A stretch of 42,500 nt of DNA from Prorocentrum cordatum (GCA_963575745.1 CAUYUJ010016483.1:1-42500), one strand, 5' to 3'. Shown: positions 17,072-28,528, counted from the first letter of the stretch. Made by a program: numbers and translations. The notes: generated by a model from the letters alone, not told the origin.

Positions 17072-17343
17072 CCAGTCGGGCACGCCTCGTTGCAATCCTT
17101 CGTTTTTTTTGCAATCCTTCGTTGCAATCCTTCGTTGCAATCCTTCGTTTTTTTGCAATCCTTCGCTCAAGTTTTTGTTGCAATCCTTTTTTTGCAATCC
17201 TTCGTTTTTTTGCAATCCTTCGCGCGCCTCTCCACGGGAGGAATATTCGAACATGGTAGAACAATCGTCGGGTGAGGATCTTTGTGCTTCTTGTAGGACT
17301 ACGGCGTAGAGCATGTTCTGCTTCTTGTAGGACTACGGCGCAC
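17072..17343. mobile_element. Element M, copy 1, with internal minisatellite
   Basis: It starts GTCGGGCACGCCTC at 17073 and resumes as GCCTCTCCACGGGAGGAA after a minisatellite. It continues through TTCGAACATGGTAGAACAAT and GGTGAGGATCTTTGTGCTTC to TTGTAGGACTACGGCG, the last block being present twice (17291-17306 and 17325-17340). It forms a partial tandem duplication with M2. It carries the unoccupied version of the site into which L1 inserted in M2. Confidence 0.8.
17086..17222. repeat. GCAATCCTTCGTTTTTT minisatellite
   Basis: About eight copies of TTGCAATCCTTCG separated by T runs of 0-8 nt, with one CTCAAG variant. It lies inside M1, between GCACGCCTC and GCCTCTCC, and appears to be an expansion of an M-specific segment or a separate insertion. 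All other M sequence lacks it. Confidence 0.93.
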
Positions 17344-17344
17344 A

Positions 17345-17678
17345 GTCGGGCACGCCTCTCCACGGGAGGAACATTCGAACATGGTAGAACAATCGTCGGG
17401 TGAGGATTTCTTTGTGCCTCTTGTATCGGGGGTGGACGGAACCCCCAACAGTGACACGTCGATTAGTGAATTGTCCGTTTTCGGTTCTCGAGAGGGCGCC
17501 GTGGCCGTCATTTTCCAGGCTTGCGCCCGCCAGGTTTGGGCCTCAGGTCGTTGTCACTAAACCACGTTTTACTAAAGGGGGGTCTGTCCACCCCCGATTG
17601 TAGGACTACGGCGTAGAGTATGTTTTGACTCTTTTCGCTGTTCTTTTCAAAGGCCGCCTGTAGGAGGACATGCCCGAC
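17345..17678. mobile_element. Element M, copy 2, carrying nested L1
   Basis: The left end GTCGGGCACGCCTCTCCACG pairs with the right end CCTGTAGGAGGACATGCCCGAC. The termini resemble family N, so M may be a longer N relative. L1 occupies 17426-17597. Without L1 and one TTGTA, M2 reads continuously into GGACTACGGCGTAGAGTATG, as in M1. Confidence 0.82.
17426..17597. mobile_element. Family L element, copy 1 (172 bp, TSD TTGTA), nested in M2
   Basis: The arms TCGGGGGTGGACGGAACCCC and (inverted) GGGGGGTCTGTCCACCCCCGA differ at few positions. TTGTA is duplicated at 17421-17425 and 17598-17602. The homologous empty site TTGTGCTTCTTGTAGGACTA is at 17282-17301. The interior has GTGACACGTCGATTAG, GAATTGTCCGTTTTCGGTTC and ACGTTTTACTAAAGGGG. 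Confidence 0.96.
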
Positions 17679-17835
17679 CTGAGAGTACAGATTTATGGGT
17701 CATGTGATTCTGCTCTCCTTCTGGCGCCTTCCTACTTCAACAAGGATCCGGTGGGTTCCCCTTGTCCTTCATCTGTTCGGTTGCGGGCGGAAGCCCAGTC
17801 TACTTTCAACGCCTTTCTACTTCATGCTTCCACCC

Positions 17836-17996
17836 TTACGTCGGGCCTGTCCCTCTACAGGAGGAACATTCAAAAATAGGCAAAACATAGTCTGGGGACT
17901 ATGTTTTAAGTATTGTTTGACAACTTTGGAATATGTGGGGGTATTTTTTTGATGTTTCGTCGAAAATCCCCCTGTAGAGGGACACGCCCGACTTCA
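17836..17996. mobile_element. Family N element, copy 2 (161 bp, 6/8 TSD)
   Basis: The left end TTACGTCGGGCCTGTCCC mirrors the right GGGACACGCCCGACTTCA. Inside, CTCTACAGGAGGAACATTC and TTTCGTCGAAAATCCCCCTG. The flanks TTCCACCC (17828-17835) and TTCTGCCC (17997-18004) match at six of eight bases. Confidence 0.85.
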
Positions 17997-18178
17997 TTCT
18001 GCCCACTTGTCTAGACCAACGGGTAAGTCAGCTGCATGTTCGGTCTGGCCGGCCACGATCCCTTGCAGCAGGTACGGTAAGGTGCTTATGGCCGGGCACT
18101 CACCCCTGTCCCGGCACGTCCTCGTTGGCCCACCTCGCGGCTCGACCCGCCGCTTCACCTCTTTGCTGGCGTGATTTC
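17997..18178. other. Unassigned DNA
   Basis: Ordinary composition, no element family recognised and no protein-like frame. Confidence 0.4.
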
Positions 18179-18370
18179 GGATGCAACTCCTGGGAGGTCA
18201 AGTTCTGATTTTGCCCTGGTCCGAAATCCGGCTGAATCCCGCTTAATCCCGCTTCATCCCGCTTCATCCGGCTTAACCCCGCTTAATCCGAGGCCCACTC
18301 CGGCGTAACAGCTCCCGAATTGGGCTCAATCCTCCATCTCTCCGACGAAAACCTCCCAGTGGTTGCCTCC
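18179..18370. mobile_element. Family E element, copy 2 (192 bp)
   Basis: It starts GGATGCAACTCCTGGGAGGT and ends ACCTCCCAGTGGTTGCCTCC. It is longer than E1 by a TCCCGCTTAATCCCGCTTCA-type tandem expansion in the middle. The flanks show no clean duplication. Confidence 0.87.
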
Positions 18371-18469
18371 CAAGGTAATTTGCTGTGTTTCCTTCCGCCG
18401 TCGTCATCGTCGACTCCGGGCTGGAGAAAACGTTTTTTGCCGTTGTGTTTTCTCCAGGCCTCCCAGATG

Positions 18470-18662
18470 TCGGAAGCGGAAAAGAGGGGGGTGATGACTA
18501 GGGGGGGGGGATATCATGGCGGGGGCCATGATATTTCCCCAGATTTCGTGGCGCCTCTTCTTATTTCATTGCGTCCATGGCCCCCCCGCTGGGCCGCGCA
18601 CATGCCACCGGTCATGATTTGCACCCCCCTCTCTTGGACACCCCCCTCTTGGTCGCTCCCGA
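18470..18662. mobile_element. Family J element, copy 1 (193 bp)
   Basis: The left end TCGGAAGCGGAAAAGAGGGG and right end (reverse complement TCGGGAGCGACCAAGAGGGG) form a 24-bp inverted repeat ending in GGGGTG. AGATG occurs at 18465-18469 and 18664-18668, with one extra T between element end and right copy. The centre has the ATATCATGGC.../GCCATGATAT palindrome. Confidence 0.85.
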
Positions 18663-18663
18663 T

Positions 18664-18800
18664 AGATGGGGGCGGCGGGTCGCGCCGCATCGCCGATGCC
18701 TCGGCGATGCGGCTCGATGTGGGGCCCGACTCTCTCCCCGCCGACGGCGCCGATGCATCGGCGATGCGTCGGCGACCGTCTGACGCCATCTGTCACAGGC
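18664..18800. mobile_element. Family K inverted-repeat element, copy 2
   Basis: It follows J1 directly. GGGTCGCGCCGCATCGCCGA, the GGCTCGATGTGGGGCCCGAC centre and CGCCGATGCATCGGCGATGC on the right mirror K1. The right terminus is uncertain. Confidence 0.72.
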
Positions 18801-19104
18801 GACGTTTCGATCACAACCCCCGGCCTTTCGACGAAGAATGAGGCGACTAAGAAAAGGAGGGAAGCCCTGGGATTCACCCCCAGGGGGCTCTTCGGACGCA
18901 CCTCCATCGAGGATGGACGACCCCCCTCGTACATCCCAGGTTCAGGCCCGAAAGTGTCAGGCCCAGTCGAACACCCACGAAGCCTGGGCTAGGGGCCGCT
19001 GTATGCCCTGTTGAGCAGCTGCTCGGATCCCATTCGGGAGGCCTCTGGTTTCCTTCTTTTTGTACGAAGCAACGCATGCTGAGCGATGGCGGGCGTTACC
19101 AGGG
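18801..19104. other. Unassigned DNA between K2 and N3
   Basis: No repeat family member was recognised. GGATTCACCCCCAGGGGG and GTCAGGCCCAGTCGAACACC are unique within the window. No convincing frame. Confidence 0.4.
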
Positions 19105-19298
19105 TTCTGTCGGGCGTGTCCTCCTACAGGGAGATTTCCGACGAAAAATTCAACAGACCCCCACAATTGTCAAAACATAGTCCAAAAATAGTCTGGAGGT
19201 TATTTTTGTTGAGTATTGTTTGGCCTTGTTGGGGTATGTTTGTGGTATTTTTTATTCTTCGTCGAAAATCTCCCTCTAGGGGGACACGCCCGACTTAA
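19105..19298. mobile_element. Family N element, copy 3 (194 bp, 10/11 TSD)
   Basis: The ends TTCTGTCGGGCGTGTCC and GGGACACGCCCGACTTAA, with inner arms CTACAGGGAGATTTCCGACG and CGTCGAAAATCTCCCTCTAG. CGTTACCAGGG (19094-19104) and CGTTGCCAGGG (19299-19309) differ at one of 11 bases. Confidence 0.9.
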
Positions 19299-19339
19299 CG
19301 TTGCCAGGGGGGAGGAGGCAGAAGGCATGAGAGGAGGCA

Positions 19340-19447
19340 GAAGGCATGAGATCTGGGCGGCGCTCTCCTGGCGCGCGGGGACGCGGCGGCCCTGGAAGCG
19401 GGCGTCCTTTTTGCTTGAAGGCGAGCTCCCTGCGCTGCGGCAGAGCC
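19340..19447 (+). CDS. Exon-like island 4 ending in CAG before a GGA array
   Basis: One plus frame reads EIWAALSWRAGTRRPWKRAS followed by FLLEGELPALRQSL, then runs into the GGA array. The stretch R-A-S-F-L-x-x-G-x-L-P recurs in the island at 21010-21076, where the DNA (GGGC.TCCTTTTTG) is also related. The G-x-L-P-A-x-R pattern resembles the end of island 3. The last codons end CCTCAG, followed by GAGGAG. No start or stop codon belongs to it. Confidence 0.35.
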
Positions 19448-19696
19448 TCAGGAGGAGGAGGAGGAGGAGGAGGAGGAGGAGGAGGAGGAGGAGGAGGAGG
19501 AGGCGGAGGAGGGGAGGAGGAGGAGGAGGGAGGAGGAGGAGGAGGAGGAGGAGGAGGAGGGAGGAGGAGGAGGAGGAGGAGGAGGAGGAGGAGGAGGAGG
19601 AGGAGGAGGAGGAGGAGGAGGAGGAGGAGGGAGGAGGAGGAGGAGGAGGAGGAGGAGGAGGAGGAGGAGGAGGAGGAGGAGGAGGAGGAGGAGGAG
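19448..19696. repeat. GGA array (about 250 bp)
   Basis: GGA with occasional GGC, GGGA and GGGGA. It gives poly-Gly, poly-Glu and poly-Arg on plus and poly-Ser, poly-Leu and poly-Pro on minus. Confidence 0.97.
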
Positions 19697-20803
19697 CGCA
19701 GCTCGAGACAGAGCATCACCGCCCGCCAAACCACCCCAACTCAACCCGCAGGTTCCGATTCGACTTCCATGTCCAGTGGGTGGAGGGCTCGGGGGAGCAT
19801 TCAAACAACTTTTTTGTTGGTCGGCGGGGCGAGAGCGAGCCTCTTCCGCTAAAGGCTAGGCGGGCTACGCACAGCTCTAATTTGGGAGACGGGGCACAGG
19901 CGGGTGGGGCCTCAACATTCAAAGAACACATGAAGCCCGTACCCCCTCCAGCCCGAAATTCGGGTCTTCGGGTTGGTTGGGTTGGGGTGGCATGGTAGGC
20001 AACTGGTCAAAGCAGGAGGGGAAGGCTTTTGCACTTCTGTGTGGTTTCCGGGGAGCCTTTACCTGTTTATCAGGCCCCCGGGCCGTCCAAAACTTGCTCA
20101 GGATTGCAGGCTTCCCGTAGGACAGTGGGCGAGACGCTTGGGTTCCGCGTGAAAGAGTCACGATGTCTGAGGGGTGGGTCGCCGCCGTCGTCGGACGAGG
20201 TCTGGCTTGCCCCGCCCCCGGAGATTTTTCGGAAGGGTTCGGGGTACCTCGGGGACCTTCGGGGGGCTTCTGCGTGGTCTTTGGGGGCAGTCGGGGGCTT
20301 CCCTGCGGTCTTGAGAAAGGTTCTCGGGAGGTGTGGGACGGAGGCATACGGTGGTCTTCGGAGGTGCTTGACGCTATGGGACGTCGTCGTCGGATCTAGG
20401 ATCGAGGTCCCAAGCCCCTCTGCGTTTGTCAATGCCGCTGGCGCCAACTTGGAAGACGAGCGCACTATTGATGTGCCATTCGTGTGGGTGCAGCGTTTTG
20501 AAAAGGAACCGCCTCCAACCCTTCGAGCTGGAAGAAATGCCAAGAGGTACAATCAGGAAGGGCACGACAATGTCCAACCGTGTACCCTTTTTGAGATACG
20601 GGCCGCCCATCATCCTCGTAGTTGTTCGCAGCCTGCTCTACGAATGCGCGAATGCACGAGGGCGACACCTACGCATTGAAAGCTAGATGCTATCCGTCCG
20701 TGCAAGCTGTTGGGAACGCCTGAGGCCAGTGCGCGCGACGCTCACGCGAGAGCCACACCTTGAGAACGGGCCGTCCTCCGTCCACGCAGTTGTTGGACAT
20801 TGT
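19697..20803. other. Unassigned DNA, 1.1 kb
   Basis: No repeat family copy and no simple repeats. The plus frame 20029-20679 (216 codons) has mixed composition but no motif I recognise; the minus frame 20070-20552 overlaps it. Neither has other support. GGGGCTTC/GGGGACCTTCGGGGG direct repeats occur near 20250-20300. Confidence 0.4.
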
Positions 20804-20984
20804 CCTGGCACCGCTCGGACGAGCGCATTTTTTTTGTCGGCGAGGACCCTGGAGGAGCATCCTGGATCATCGAGCAAACAGTTTTTTGGTCGTACGGGGA
20901 GTGGACGGGGAGTGGACGTACGAAACAGAAGCACGCACGAAACAGAAACAATGCACAGGGAATGGACGTCCGAGCGATGGCAAG
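20804..20984. mobile_element. Family A element, copy 4 (181 bp, internally duplicated)
   Basis: It starts CCTGGCACCGCTCGGACGA and ends ACGTCCGAGCGATGGCAAG. It is longer than other copies owing to a tandem GGGGAGTGGAC and a repeated ACGAAACAGAA inside. The flanks TTGT and ACTG do not match. Confidence 0.88.
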
Positions 20985-21004
20985 ACTGTGAGACGACTGC
21001 GCAC

Positions 21005-21076
21005 GGCGCTACAGCCGGAGGCGCTCGGGCTTCCTTTTTGAACGCGGGCCACCTTCCGTCCGCCTGCATGGGCGCA
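21005..21076 (+). other. Exon-like fragment related to island 4
   Basis: A plus frame reads GGARASFLNAGHLPSACMGA and ends in CGCAG before a GGA array, like island 4. The shared peptide pattern is R-A-S-F-L-x-x-G-x-L-P. It is short, so this depends on the comparison alone. Confidence 0.25.
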
Positions 21077-21262
21077 GGAGGAGGAGGAGGAGGAGGAGGA
21101 GGAGGAGGAGGAGGAGGAGGAGGAGGAGCGGAGGCGGAGGAGGAGGGAGGCGGAGGAGGAGGAGGAGGAGGAGGAGGAGGAGGAGGAGGAGGAGGAGGAG
21201 GAGGAGGAGGAGGCGGAGGAGGAGGAGGAGGAGGAGGAGGAGGAGGAGGGGCGCAGGAGGAG
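21077..21262. repeat. GGA array
   Basis: GGA with GGC interruptions (21128-21150 and 21211), ending GGCGCAGGAGGAGGCGGAG. Confidence 0.97.
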
Positions 21263-21341
21263 GCGGAGAAGGCAGCCACGCAGGGAACGGAGGCCAGGAA
21301 TAGCTCTACGTACTTGGGTTGGGGGCGATTCGAGCGTAAGT

Positions 21342-21532
21342 TTGTGGAGGACGATCAATGGAGAGGAAGCATGTTGCCAAATAATTTCCAGATGTCCCAA
21401 CATGTGTTGACTATGTCTTAAACATGTAAAAAAACATGTGTTAAACATGTTTAGATCATTTTTCTACATTGTAAACGCATTCTAGATTCAATGATAGGAC
21501 TGGTAGGGTGTCCATTGTCGTGGCATCCACAA
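21342..21532. mobile_element. Family H element, copy 3 (191 bp, TSD GCGTAAGT)
   Basis: The ends TTGTGGAGGACGATCAATGG and CCATTGTCGTGGCATCCACAA are inverted repeats. The 8-bp GCGTAAGT is duplicated exactly (21334-21341 and 21533-21540). The interior ACATGT palindromes are present. This copy fixes the family boundaries. Confidence 0.95.
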
Positions 21533-21540
21533 GCGTAAGT

Positions 21541-22553
21541 CACTGATGCTTCACCCTCGCCTGGCATCGAATGCATACCGACGAACTAGCGCCAACCAGC
21601 TCCCAGTGCCGCCGAAAGGTGTTCAGTTGGCCCCATCTAATGCGGAAGCGGCTCCCAATAGCAGCCAATGGCGCCCGCTTTGAGCGCCATGGGACGCGAT
21701 ATTAGGCATCATCTGGACGATCTCAAGCTTCCGTCAGCTGTTTTCGTAAGGATGAGGAGGAATTCGACGGCGGTCCCCCCGGGGAGGGGTGTGTCGAGAG
21801 GAAGAAGGAGGAGGAAGATGAGGAAGAGGAGGACAGGAAGGGAGGGAGCAGAGAGACGACGATGAGGAGGAGGTCCAGAGTATTCCCAGGATGCCCCCAA
21901 GAGCAGGTAGTATAATCACGTTAAGGCCAACCTCTGGCTGTTGAACGTCGCAAGCCGGCCTGAACTTGCTCATACGCGGAATTGCTCGCATTTCCGCCAT
22001 CGGCTTCCTTCCCTCCTCCGCCTCCGCTTCTTCCTCTTCCTCCTCATGCCCCTCCTCCCGCTTTGACGGGTCTTGTTCGCTTGGAGTTGGGCTCCAAAGT
22101 CATAGACAGACATTGGAGATGTCGCAGCTTTGGTAGGGTTGTTTGTTGGGATGCTTTGGTGCTAATTTTTACGGTACGCGAGGTCGTTGGTTCTGTCCGC
22201 ATCGTTTTCTGTTGTTGTTCCTCCTCCGAACATTGCGCGGATAACGCGAATCGTTCACACGCGGAATACAATTGCCAGGTAAGCAGGTTCAGTGTTGCCG
22301 CAAGCAGAGTTTGAGACAGCACGTCCTGAGAATTCGAGGACAGGCCGCCGTCGAGTGCGCTGCCCGAAGCCAGCGTCCCCGCCGCGGTCGCGAGGACCGC
22401 TTCAAGCAGGTGACGCGGCCGCGCAGCTTCGAGAGCCTGGCGGCGGGGTGCCGAAGTCCCGGCTGTCGGCGCCCGCCGCGTCGCGCAAGTTCGCCAGTCT
22501 TTTCTCGTCGGGGTGTTTGTCCGCGGTGGGTCCGTTGGGCCATACACTCCAGG
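21541..22553. other. Unassigned DNA, 1 kb
   Basis: No element family recognised. GGA/AGG-rich between 21790 and 21860. At 22272-22616 a plus frame includes GREDRFKQVTRPRSFESLAA, mildly protein-like, and CAGGTAAGC at 22276-22284 resembles a splice donor. The opposite strand is open too (22044-22547). I cannot choose between them. Confidence 0.35.
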
Positions 22554-22703
22554 CGATGCTTAAGAAAACCTACGTTTTCGGCCAGAGTCTCGATTATTCT
22601 TAACGTTTCAATGTAGATCTCAAGATTTGAATAGACATTCTGGATTTTTATTCAAGTTCTGAGACTATGAATTTCTTAACCCATGATTTCTTAAGCATTT
22701 CGC
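22554..22703. mobile_element. AT-rich element with ATGCTTAAGAAA ends
   Basis: ATGCTTAAGAAA (22556-22567) is inverted as TTTCTTAAGCAT near 22690-22701. The interior is AT-rich, unlike its surroundings. Exact ends and target duplication are unclear. A TACAGTCGGG start like that of T follows at about 22709. Confidence 0.55.
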
Positions 22704-22814
22704 AGGGTGTACAGTCGGGTCTGGTTGGCAGGTCGACCCTGCAAAGTCACGGTGGACTCCTTAACCTTCGTTTCCTGTGTGTTGTGTGGAGAGCTCGTTC
22801 TGTTTACTAGTTGA

Positions 22815-22836
22815 ACCCGTCACGTCTGTGACGGGT
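22815..22836. repeat. Perfect 9-bp stem hairpin
   Basis: ACCCGTCAC and GTGACGGGT flank the loop GTCT. There is no T run after it and no adjacent gene, so I do not call it a terminator. Confidence 0.7.
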
Positions 22837-23009
22837 GGCTCCCCCCCTCGTAGCGGTATCGACTGTACGCGCGGGTGTTGCCGGTTTCCCCTCAGGTATG
22901 GCGTTATGTTCACGGGCGGGTTGTGATGCTGACAGGCATGCGTTGGTATTCGCAAGCTTGTTGTGGCGCTCGCAGGCATCCCGTTCGCCACGAATGGCAG
23001 GAACGCCAG

Positions 23010-23885
23010 GAGTAGGGTGTTGCTGCTACTACTGCTCCTTCTACTTATATTGTTCCTGCTGCTACTACGGTGCTCCTGCTCCTCCACCGGTGTTCCTCCT
23101 CCCGTGCTCAACCTGCTGATCATTTTGCTGCTCCTCCTCATGCTGTTTCTCTTGTTGCTCCTTCTGCTGCTCCTCTTGCTGTTCATGCCAGTGCTCCTCC
23201 TGCTGCTCCTCCTGCTGCTCATCCTGCTATTATTCCTTTTGGTACTGCGTCTCCTCGTGCGGCTCCTGCTGCAGTCCCTCATGCTGCTCCTGCTGCTCAT
23301 GCATTGTCCAGCTGCTCATCCTGCTGGTCTTCTGGCCGCCACTCCTGCAGCTCTTCCTGCTGCTCTTCCTGCTGCTCTTCCTGCTGCTCCTCCTGTTGTT
23401 CTCGTTGTTGGTCCTCGTCATGCTCTGTTCGTGTTGTTTCTGCAGCTGTTCCTGCTGGTCCTTCTCCTCCTGCTGCTCCTCCTGCTCTTTTTTTTCTCAT
23501 GCTGCTCCTCTTGCTGCTCCGCCTACTCTCCTCCCTCCGGATGCTCCTCCTGATACTTTTGTTCCTCAGAGGTTCCTCCTGCTCATGCTCCTCCTGCTCC
23601 TTCTCCCCCTCTTCCTCCTGCTGTTCCTCCTGCTACTCCTGCTCGCTGCTCATTTGACCCGCCCCCCTCCCTGCTCCTATTGCTCCCGCCCTTGCTGCGC
23701 CTCCTGCTGCTCTGGTGTTCCTCCTGCTGTTCCACTTGCCGCGCCTCCTATGCTCTTCTTGCTGCTTGTGTTGCTGTTCCTCCTGCTGCTATTACACTTG
23801 CTCCTGCTGCTCTTCGAGATGCTCCTCGCTTTCTCCTGCTCATCCTCCCTGTCCTGTTGCTGCTCCTCATTCTGCCTGTAACACG
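23010..23885. repeat. CTC / CTG / TGC-rich degenerate array
   Basis: About 870 bp of irregular CTC, CTG, GCT and CTT triplets. Three plus frames are open for 150-200 codons, Leu- or Cys/Ser-rich, with Ser/Arg/Gln-rich frames on minus. The high-frequency interruptions suggest an old array. It grades into the CTA array. Confidence 0.92.
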
Positions 23886-23919
23886 TATGCAACTGTTACT
23901 GCTACTATGGTTCGTATTC

Positions 23920-26752
<2,833 letters not shown>

Positions 26753-26814
26753 CATTGTTTGCCCTAGTACGTCGTGCTACGTATTACGCACTACCCACTG
26801 GCACGCCAAATCTC

Positions 26815-27300
26815 ATTAGTAGCAGAAGTTGTAGTAGTGGTAGTAGTAATTGTACTGCTATGATTAATTGTGGTAGAAGCAGCTCTTAAGTACGAGTCGT
26901 AGGAGTAGTATTTCTAGCCGTCGCTTCAGCATTAGTAGTGGCAGTAGTTTTCGTTGTAAAACTATAGTAGGTCTGGTACCACGAGTGCGACTAGAACGGT
27001 TTCGGATCATGGTACTGTTGCGATTCTTTTTTTATTACTACCACTACAGCTTCTACTTATGTTGCTACTCCCCTGCTGCTTCCATTGCTACTGTTCGTTG
27101 TCGCCGACGGTCGTCGTCGTCGTCGTGAAGGCCGGTCGTTGTTGTCGTTGTCGTCGTCGCCGTCTTTGTTGGTCGTCGTCGTCGTCGACTTGACTTTGTT
27201 GTTTTCGTTGTCGTAGTTGTTGGTGGTTGTCGTCTTGCCGTCGTCTTTACTTGTGTTGTTATTAGTGTTTGTACTACCACTACTACTACCATCACTACTG
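26815..27300. repeat. Strand-switched tail: GTA, GTT and GTC triplets
   Basis: After a 60-bp non-repetitive spacer (26753-26814) the plus strand carries AGT/GTA units, the complement of the CTA array. Then GTC/GTT-rich triplets occur at 27090-27245, and a last ACTACTACC block at 27270-27300. Units are strongly degenerate. Confidence 0.85.
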
Positions 27301-27542
27301 CTGCTGCCATACCCGAGCCTGCCACGTTACTGTTACCCCTCACGGCGGCCAGACAGCCCCCGCGTCACGGACGTTACGTGGGGGAATCATACCACGCTCT
27401 CGTTTGCCTTGCCCTTTTGTTTTCTCCTCCTCCTGCCCTCCCATTTCCTTGGACGTCTTACTGCGGGCTGCTTCAAGTTATGGTTCTGCAGCGTCCTGGA
27501 GTCAACATAGTGACCCCCCGCGTCATGGTTTTTGGGTTTTTG
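27301..27542. other. Unassigned DNA
   Basis: No element or repeat recognised. The frames 27269-27808 and 27378-27614 show nothing familiar. Confidence 0.4.
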
Positions 27543-27615
27543 TCACAACGTCGACCCCCAGAGGATGGACCCCTTCCCCTGGACCAGTTTCTCATCCTGC
27601 GTCCTTTTTGTTGAC
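27543..27615 (+). repeat. Repeat P, copy 2
   Basis: CACAACGTCGACCCCCAGAG, then GGACCCCTTCCCCTGGACCAG and TTTCTCATCC, matching 15398-15480. It lacks the TCTATAGA palindrome. Confidence 0.75.
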
Positions 27616-27896
27616 GCTCCCGAGGCCCGGAAAGGGCTCCCCTGAGGCCGAACATTGCAACAAATCCCGTTGTGTTTTTTTTTCCCATAATGCGAGGGGG
27701 TCTGGGTTCGCGTTTGGAGCACACGCTGCCCTCGGAAGAGACCTGTGTCTTCTGGGGTGTCTTCCGCAATCGGTCGCAATGGCAGGCGTCCTGACAGGGT
27801 GCGTTTGATGGGGCGTCGTCGCCCTCAAGACGCAGGGCGCTCGAGGTCGTCCTCGCCGAAGGGTCTCTCCGCGGGGCGGGGGTTCAGGGGCAACGG

Positions 27897-28216
27897 TAGC
27901 GGGGGATAGGCTCAGGGGGAATGCATCCTCCCCCGATCGTCCACACGTCGCCGATCGGGGCCCCGTAGCCCCAGCCTGCCCAGGCCCGTGCGGATTCACG
28001 ATCTGGGGCCTCTCGCCGATCTGTCGGCGATGTGTCGCCGGCTCCAGGTCTCGGTATCGCTCACACGTGTGCACTTTTCCTCGGCGGGGATCCTTGAGGA
28101 GCATCCTGGATCATCCTGCGGAACAGCCGCGCACGAAACCGAACAGAAGCGCAGGCAATGGACGCCCGAGCGATGGCCAGAGGTCGCTGTTTTCCCTCTC
28201 TGTGCCGGTCCCCCCT
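27897..28216. mobile_element. Element V, copy 2, carrying nested A5
   Basis: It starts GGGGGATAGGCTCAGGGGGA as in V1 and ends with TGTTTTCCCTCTC.GTGCCGG and TCCCCCC. A5 lies within it at CCAGGT. The tail after A5 is repeated once more after A6 (28357-28395). Confidence 0.75.
28050..28180. mobile_element. Family A element, copy 5 (131 bp, TSD AGGT), nested in V2
   Basis: The ends CTCGGTATCGCTCACACGT and GACGCCCGAGCGATGGCCAG. AGGT is duplicated (28046-28049 and 28181-28184). V1 holds the uninterrupted site TTCCAGGTCGATGTTTTGAC. Confidence 0.94.
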
Positions 28217-28217
28217 G

Positions 28218-28356
28218 CTTGGCATCGCTCGGGCGTGTGCATGTTTCTTCCGGCGATGGGCCTCGAGGAGCATCCTTGATGATTTGGCGAAGCAACAAAA
28301 AAAAACGCACGAAACCGACAAAAAAAACAGGGAATGGACGTCCAAGCGATGGCGAG
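28218..28356. mobile_element. Family A element, copy 6, from a tandem duplication
   Basis: The ends CTTGGCATCGCTCGGGCGT and ACGTCCAAGCGATGGCGAG. The left flank is the V tail (CCGGTCCCCCCTG) and the right flank is GG then AGGTCGCTGTTT, the same V tail that follows A5. This fits duplication of an A-plus-V-tail unit of about 168 bp, and explains the absence of a left AGGT. Confidence 0.9.
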
Positions 28357-28528
28357 GAGGTCGCTGTTTCCCTCCCTGTGCTGGTTCCCCTTTGTCGTTG
28401 CCCCTCCGCGGGCGGGTGGGCGGCAGGGCAGCAGGCCCCCCCCCCGGCGTCTCGGCGTCCGCACGGGTCCTCACGCCGCGCGCGCTCCACGGGTTCGCAG
28501 GGGGCCCACGCACAGTCGCCAGCAAAAC
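28357..28528. other. V-tail duplicate and GC-rich island
   Basis: 28357-28395 repeats the V tail. 28396-28528 is GC-rich; one plus frame reads ASARVLTPRALHGFAGGPRT, with CGCAG before GGGG, but no family is recognised. Confidence 0.3.

Noticed and set aside
20029-20679. 216-codon plus-strand gene
   Set aside because: No recognisable motif and an overlapping 160-codon minus frame; GC-rich DNA makes such frames common here.
22815-22836. Rho-independent terminator
   Set aside because: There is a good hairpin but no T tract and no upstream gene, and the organism is not bacterial.
27960-27975. Dinoflagellate spliced-leader relic (CCCCGTAGCCCCAG)
   Set aside because: Only a short resemblance to the leader; the downstream part does not match.
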